From contig NZ_JASHHX010000005.1 of assembly GCF_030056575.1 (NCBI RefSeq), forward strand, positions 1 through 64,000: a stretch of 64,000 nucleotides of DNA. The letters run 5' to 3'. The position numbers and the translations under genes are program-made. Below, piece after piece: positions 60,359-64,000 of the stretch; position 1 is the first letter of the stretch; every line of letters begins with the position of its first letter. The notes under the pieces are model-generated. The model was not told the DNA's origin, made no database searches, and saw only the letters and a list, made by a program, of their open reading frames with translations. Origin of the DNA: Rhodoblastus sp. 17X3 (GTDB taxonomy: Bacteria > Pseudomonadota > Alphaproteobacteria > Rhizobiales > Beijerinckiaceae).

Positions 60359-62551
60359 ATGCTGAATCTCTCCGCCACTGGTTTCATCCGCGAGACGCCC
60401 GTTTCGCGCCGTCATTTCATGCTCGGCGCCACGGCCGTCGGCGCCAGCCTGGTGGTCGGCTTTTCCGCCTCCGCCGCGCCGGGCGCGTCAAGCGAGACGA
60501 CCAATCCCTTCGCCGGCTATGTCAGGATCGACCCTGACAACAAGGTGACCATCTATTCCGCCCATATGGACATGGGCCAGGGCATCTATCAGGGCGTCGC
60601 CACGCTCGCGCAGGAGGAACTCGACGCCGACTGGTCGAAGATCGAGGTCGTCGGCGCCTCCGGAGACCCGGCGCTCTATGGCAATCTGGCGATGGGCGGC
60701 AAATTCCAACTCACCGGCGGCTCGACAGGGACCGCGTCGTCGTGGCGGCGCTATCGCGTGGCGGGCGCCGCGGCGCGGGCCATGCTGATCGCGGCGGCGG
60801 CGCGCAAATGGGGCGTCCCCGCCGAAGACATTGTCGCCGAAAACGGCATGTTGCGCGCAAAAAGCTCGGACGCCCGAGCGACCTATGGCGAAATGGCGGC
60901 GCTCGCCGCGCAGGAGGCCGCGCCGGCCAATATCGCGCTCAAAGACCCCAGGGACTGGAAATATATCGGCGCGGAGAACCTCCCGCGTCTCGATTCCGCG
61001 CCCAAATCCACCGGGCGGCAGCAATTCACCATCGACATCAACCTGCCCGACATGCTGACGGCGGTGATGATCCACCCGCCGCTGTTCGGCGCCAGGCTCA
61101 AGAGCTTCAACGCCGCCAAGGCCAAGGCGATGAAGGGCGTGGTTGATGTCGTCGCGACTCCGCGCGGCGTCGCGGTCGTCGCGAAGGGCATGTGGGAAGC
61201 GATGCAGGCGCGCGATGCGGTCAGCGTCGAATGGGATGAGTCCGGCGCCGAGAAGCGCGGCACGTCCGAGTTGTTCGCCGCCTATCGCGCGATGGCCGAC
61301 AAGGGCGGCGAAAACATTGCTGTCGACAAGGGCGACGCGCTGGGGGCGCTCGGCAAGGCCGCGAAAGTGGTCGAGGCGCGCTATGAATTTCCCTATCTCG
61401 CCCATGCCGCGCTGGAGCCGCTGAACGCGGTCGCGCGGATGAATGCGGACGGAACGCTCGAAGTCTGGGGCGGCCACCAGATGCCCGACCTCTATCAGGC
61501 CGTCGCCGCGCAGATTGCAGGCGTCCCGCCTGAAAAGGTGAAGCTGCATGTGATGAAGACCGGCGGCGGCTTCGGCCGGCGGGCCTGTCCCGACGCCGAC
61601 ATTATCGTCGAGGCGGTGGCGACGGCCAAGGCGCTCGGCTGGAAGGCGCCGGTCAAGGTGCAATGGACCCGCGAGGACGACATGCGCGGCGGCCGCTACC
61701 GTCCGGCCTATGTGCACAAGCTGACCGCCGGTCTCGACGCCGACGGCAAAATCCTCGCCCTGCGCGATACGCTGATTGGACAATCGATCGCCAAGGGCTC
61801 GCCCTTCGAGGCGATGATGGTCAAGAATGGCGTGGACGGAACCTCGGTCGAGGGTATGGCCAACCAGCCCTATGCGATTCCGAACTTCCGGCTCGACGTG
61901 ACGACCACCGACATGAATGTGCCGGTGCTGTGGTGGCGCTCGGTGGGCTCGACCCATACGGCTTACGCGCTCGAAGCCTTCATCGACGAACTGGCGCAGG
62001 CCGCCGGCAAGGACCCGGTCGCTTTCCGGCTCGACATGCTGGCCGACAAGCCGCGCCACGCCGCCGTACTCAGGCTCGCCGCCGAAAAGGCGGACTGGAC
62101 CGCGCCGCCCGCCCACGGCAAGTTCCGGGGCGTGGCCGTGGCGGAATCCTTCGGCTCTTATGTCGCGCAGGCGGTCGAGATCTCGGTCGACAAGTCCGGC
62201 GCGCCGAAGGTCGAGCGGGTGGTGTGCGCGGTCGATTGCGGCGTCGCGGTCAATCCGGACATGGTGCGCGCCCAGATGGAAGGCGGCATCGGCTATGGCC
62301 TGGGCGCGATCCTGAAATCGCGGATCACGCTCGACGGCGGCAAGGTCGTCGAAGGGAACTTCGACGGCTATGAAGTGTTGCGCCTGAACGAAATGCCGCG
62401 CATTGAGGTCCATATCGTCAAATCGGCGGAAGATCCCAAAGGCGTCGGCGAGCCGGGCGTGCCGCCGATCGGCCCCGCTTTGGCCAACGCCTTCTTCAGG
62501 GCGACCGGCAAGAGGATGCGGATCCTGCCGTTCGACCGTGGGGAAAGCTGA
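60359..62551 (+). CDS. iorB: Tat-exported molybdopterin large subunit (IorB type)
   Basis: 730 residues. A twin-arginine signal near the N-terminus ([20 protein letters not shown]) is typical of IorB-like enzymes. Molybdopterin-binding motifs include [14 protein letters not shown] and the catalytic Glu near the C-terminus in [18 protein letters not shown]. Hydroxylates N-heterocycles or oxidises aldehydes in the periplasm; the true substrate cannot be told. XdhC and a molybdopterin-binding fusion gene follow, supporting an MCD-type or sulfurated molybdenum cofactor. Confidence 0.93.
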   Translation: MLNLSATGFIRETPVSRRHFMLGATAVGASLVVGFSASAAPGASSETTNPFAGYVRIDPDNKVTIYSAHMDMGQGIYQGVATLAQEELDADWSKIEVVGASGDPALYGNLAMGGKFQLTGGSTGTASSWRRYRVAGAAARAMLIAAAARKWGVPAEDIVAENGMLRAKSSDARATYGEMAALAAQEAAPANIALKDPRDWKYIGAENLPRLDSAPKSTGRQQFTIDINLPDMLTAVMIHPPLFGARLKSFNAAKAKAMKGVVDVVATPRGVAVVAKGMWEAMQARDAVSVEWDESGAEKRGTSELFAAYRAMADKGGENIAVDKGDALGALGKAAKVVEARYEFPYLAHAALEPLNAVARMNADGTLEVWGGHQMPDLYQAVAAQIAGVPPEKVKLHVMKTGGGFGRRACPDADIIVEAVATAKALGWKAPVKVQWTREDDMRGGRYRPAYVHKLTAGLDADGKILALRDTLIGQSIAKGSPFEAMMVKNGVDGTSVEGMANQPYAIPNFRLDVTTTDMNVPVLWWRSVGSTHTAYALEAFIDELAQAAGKDPVAFRLDMLADKPRHAAVLRLAAEKADWTAPPAHGKFRGVAVAESFGSYVAQAVEISVDKSGAPKVERVVCAVDCGVAVNPDMVRAQMEGGIGYGLGAILKSRITLDGGKVVEGNFDGYEVLRLNEMPRIEVHIVKSAEDPKGVGEPGVPPIGPALANAFFRATGKRMRILPFDRGES

Positions 62552-62575
62552 CGTTCGCGGATCGCCGGAGGGGGC

Positions 62576-63604
62576 ATGACGGATCGGGAGATCATCGCGA
62601 CGGCCCTGGATTGGGCGCGAAGCGGCAAGCGCGTGGCGCTTGCGACCGTGATCGCCACATGGGGCTCGTCGCCGCGCGCAACGGGCTCGCGTCTCGCCGT
62701 CGATCAGGACGGGCGTTTCATCGGCTCGGTTTCGGGCGGCTGCGTCGAAGGCGAAATTCTGGCGACGGCCGAAGAGGTCATCGCCAGCGGCCGGCCCGCC
62801 TTGCGGGAATTTGGCGTCAGCAATGAAAAGGCGTGGTCGGTTGGCCTCGCCTGCGGCGGCGCGATCAGGATATTCGTCGAGCGGATCGAAGAGTGCGATT
62901 TCCTGCAAAGCCTGATCGAGGACGCCGGCGCCGGCCGCGACGCGGCGACGACCCTCGCCCTCGACAGCGGCGAACGGATAAGGTTCGACAGGGATTCCGC
63001 GCCTGAGGCGTGGGACGATCTGACCCGTCATGCGATTTCGACGGCGGCGGAAAAGGGGGATGACGCGCTGGTCGAGACCCCGCGCGGCCTGTTCTTCGTC
63101 GAGCTCTGGCGCGCGCCGCTGCGGCTTGCGATCGTCGGGGCCGTGCATATCGCGCAGGCCCTCGCGCCCATCGCGATTTTGGCGGGTTATCAGGTGACCG
63201 TGATCGATCCGCGCCGCGCTTTCGCCGACGCGGCGCGCTTTCCGGGCGCAAGAATTCTCGCCGCGTGGCCCGACGAGGCGCTTCCCGATTTCCGACTCGA
63301 TAGCCGAACCGCATTGGTCGCGCTGAGCCACGAGCCGCGCATCGACGATCCGGCGCTCATCGCCGCCTTGCGCAGTCCGGCCTTTTACATCGGCTCGCTC
63401 GGCTCGCGCGGCTCTGCGGAAAGGCGACGGGCGCGTCTGCGCGCACAAGGCGTGGACGACGAGGCTCTGGCCCGGATTCACGGCCCGATCGGCCTCGCCA
63501 TCGGCGCCGCGACTCCGGCCGAAATCGCCATCGCCATCGCCGCCGAATTGACCGGGGCCTTGCGGCTCGCCCCGAAAGCCGCGCTCAGGAGCGCGGCGGA
63601 ATGA
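62576..63604 (+). CDS. XdhC-family molybdenum enzyme maturation protein
   Basis: 342 residues. N-terminal XdhC/CoxI part ([32 protein letters not shown]) and C-terminal Rossmann part ([38 protein letters not shown]). It binds molybdenum cofactor, aids its sulfuration and inserts it into xanthine-oxidase-family enzymes, here most likely IorB. GGAGGGG precedes ATG 62576, 24 bases after iorB. Its stop overlaps the next gene by four bases. Confidence 0.93.
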   Translation: MTDREIIATALDWARSGKRVALATVIATWGSSPRATGSRLAVDQDGRFIGSVSGGCVEGEILATAEEVIASGRPALREFGVSNEKAWSVGLACGGAIRIFVERIEECDFLQSLIEDAGAGRDAATTLALDSGERIRFDRDSAPEAWDDLTRHAISTAAEKGDDALVETPRGLFFVELWRAPLRLAIVGAVHIAQALAPIAILAGYQVTVIDPRRAFADAARFPGARILAAWPDEALPDFRLDSRTALVALSHEPRIDDPALIAALRSPAFYIGSLGSRGSAERRRARLRAQGVDDEALARIHGPIGLAIGAATPAEIAIAIAAELTGALRLAPKAALRSAAE

Positions 63605-64000
63605 AATTCGTCACGCTCCCCGCCCGCGCCGCCGAGGGCGGGCTGCTCGCCCATTCCTTGACCCGGCCCGGCCTGAACCTGCCGAAAGGCGTTCGCCTTG
63701 GCTCCGAGGAGGTCGCGCGCCTGCGCGCGGCGGGCGTCGAAAGCGTCACGGTGGCGATGATCGATGCGACGGACGTGCTGGAAGATCGCGCGGCGGAGCG
63801 CATCGCGCGCAGGCTGGCGGGCGCCGGATTGCGCGCGGGACCGGCGAAAAACGGGCGCTGCGACATTGTCGCGGATCATCGCGGCCTGGCGCTGTTCGCG
63901 CCTGAAACGATTCACGCGCTGAACAGAATCGACGAGTCGATCACTCTCGCGACCCTGCCGCCTTACGAGGCTGTTTCGCCCGGACAGCCGGTTGCGACAA
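63601..64000 (+). CDS. molybdopterin-binding protein, probable fusion with MobA-type nucleotidyltransferase (partial)
   Basis: The first 133 codons are in the window; the gene runs off the right edge. It begins [20 protein letters not shown] and continues with LPKGVRLGSEEVARLRAAGV and DESITLATLPPYEAVSPGQP, which is the MoeA-like/MoCF N-terminal part of the roughly 530-residue molybdopterin-binding plus NTP-transferase proteins found beside xdhC in Alphaproteobacteria. The C-terminal CTP-transferase part is expected but not seen. The ATG at 63601 overlaps the XdhC stop (ATGA). Confidence 0.8.
   Translation, partial: MKFVTLPARAAEGGLLAHSLTRPGLNLPKGVRLGSEEVARLRAAGVESVTVAMIDATDVLEDRAAERIARRLAGAGLRAGPAKNGRCDIVADHRGLALFAPETIHALNRIDESITLATLPPYEAVSPGQPVAT

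Noticed and set aside
60488-63481. 997-codon minus-strand frame opposite iorB and xdhC
   Set aside because: Antisense to genes with clear catalytic motifs; no domain recognised.

Overview
The window is GC-rich DNA from a Gram-negative bacterium. Alphaproteobacterium, order Hyphomicrobiales (Beijerinckiaceae/Methylocystaceae-like), is the most likely source. This is inferred from gene families and neighbourhoods (glnK-amtB-tesB, a Trm112/LON/thioredoxin-TPR housekeeping group beside tRNA-Gly, IorAB-type molybdenum enzymes with XdhC and a MoeA/MobA-type fusion). No marker gene in the window settles the genus.

Layout. (1) 0.2-5.3 kb, housekeeping: acyl-CoA thioesterase, ammonium channel and its PII protein with a candidate sigma-54 promoter, a Trm112-like protein, a LON-domain protein, a thioredoxin-TPR co-chaperone and tRNA-Gly(GCC). 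(2) 5.5-26 kb, a Wzx/Wzy-type exopolysaccharide locus. A minus-strand operon runs degT, initiating sugar phosphotransferase, wzx flippase, GT4, wzy-like polymerase, a chain-length protein with a dead kinase domain, a nucleotidyltransferase-kinase fusion, a second P-loop kinase and a secreted glycosidase-like protein. Next in line is a 1804-residue phosphoesterase with five 100-residue Ig repeats. A divergent pair encodes a CapD/PglF-like dehydratase and a Wza/ExoF-like export protein, followed by a LuxR regulator whose receiver domain lacks the phosphorylation residues. (3) 26-33.5 kb: an unusually AT-rich 1.5-kb spacer, a second glycosidase-like protein fused to Ig modules, and a type I secretion transporter and adaptor. 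(4) 33.5-42.5 kb, metabolism: sirtuin, D-lactate dehydrogenase-like flavo-iron-sulfur protein, lactate permease and its FadR-type regulator, azoreductase, LysR regulator, pirin. (5) 42.8-57.4 kb, a second glycan island: a TPR glycosyltransferase with a recent 204-bp internal duplication, a GT92-like enzyme, an FkbM methyltransferase and several very large multidomain glycosyltransferases. (6) 57.8-64 kb: a secreted arylsulfatase, then a Tat-exported isoquinoline-oxidoreductase-type molybdenum enzyme with maturation genes, cut by the window edge.

How the genes may work together. The locus can make an amino-sugar-primed repeat unit (dehydratase, aminotransferase, PglC-like transferase), flip and polymerise it (Wzx, Wzy, chain-length protein) and export it (Wza-like). 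The least explained part is a set of three extracellular proteins around this machinery. Two of them, the 1804-residue phosphoesterase and the 541-residue glycosidase-like protein, have no N-terminal signal peptide, share the same C-terminal domain and end in similar tails. The 541-residue gene lies directly upstream of a type I transporter with two tandem degenerate C39-like domains. The third is a paralogue of the glycosidase-like domain, but with a signal peptide, and is encoded at the end of the polysaccharide operon. I infer a polysaccharide-coupled type I secretion system delivering glycan- or phosphate-active surface proteins.
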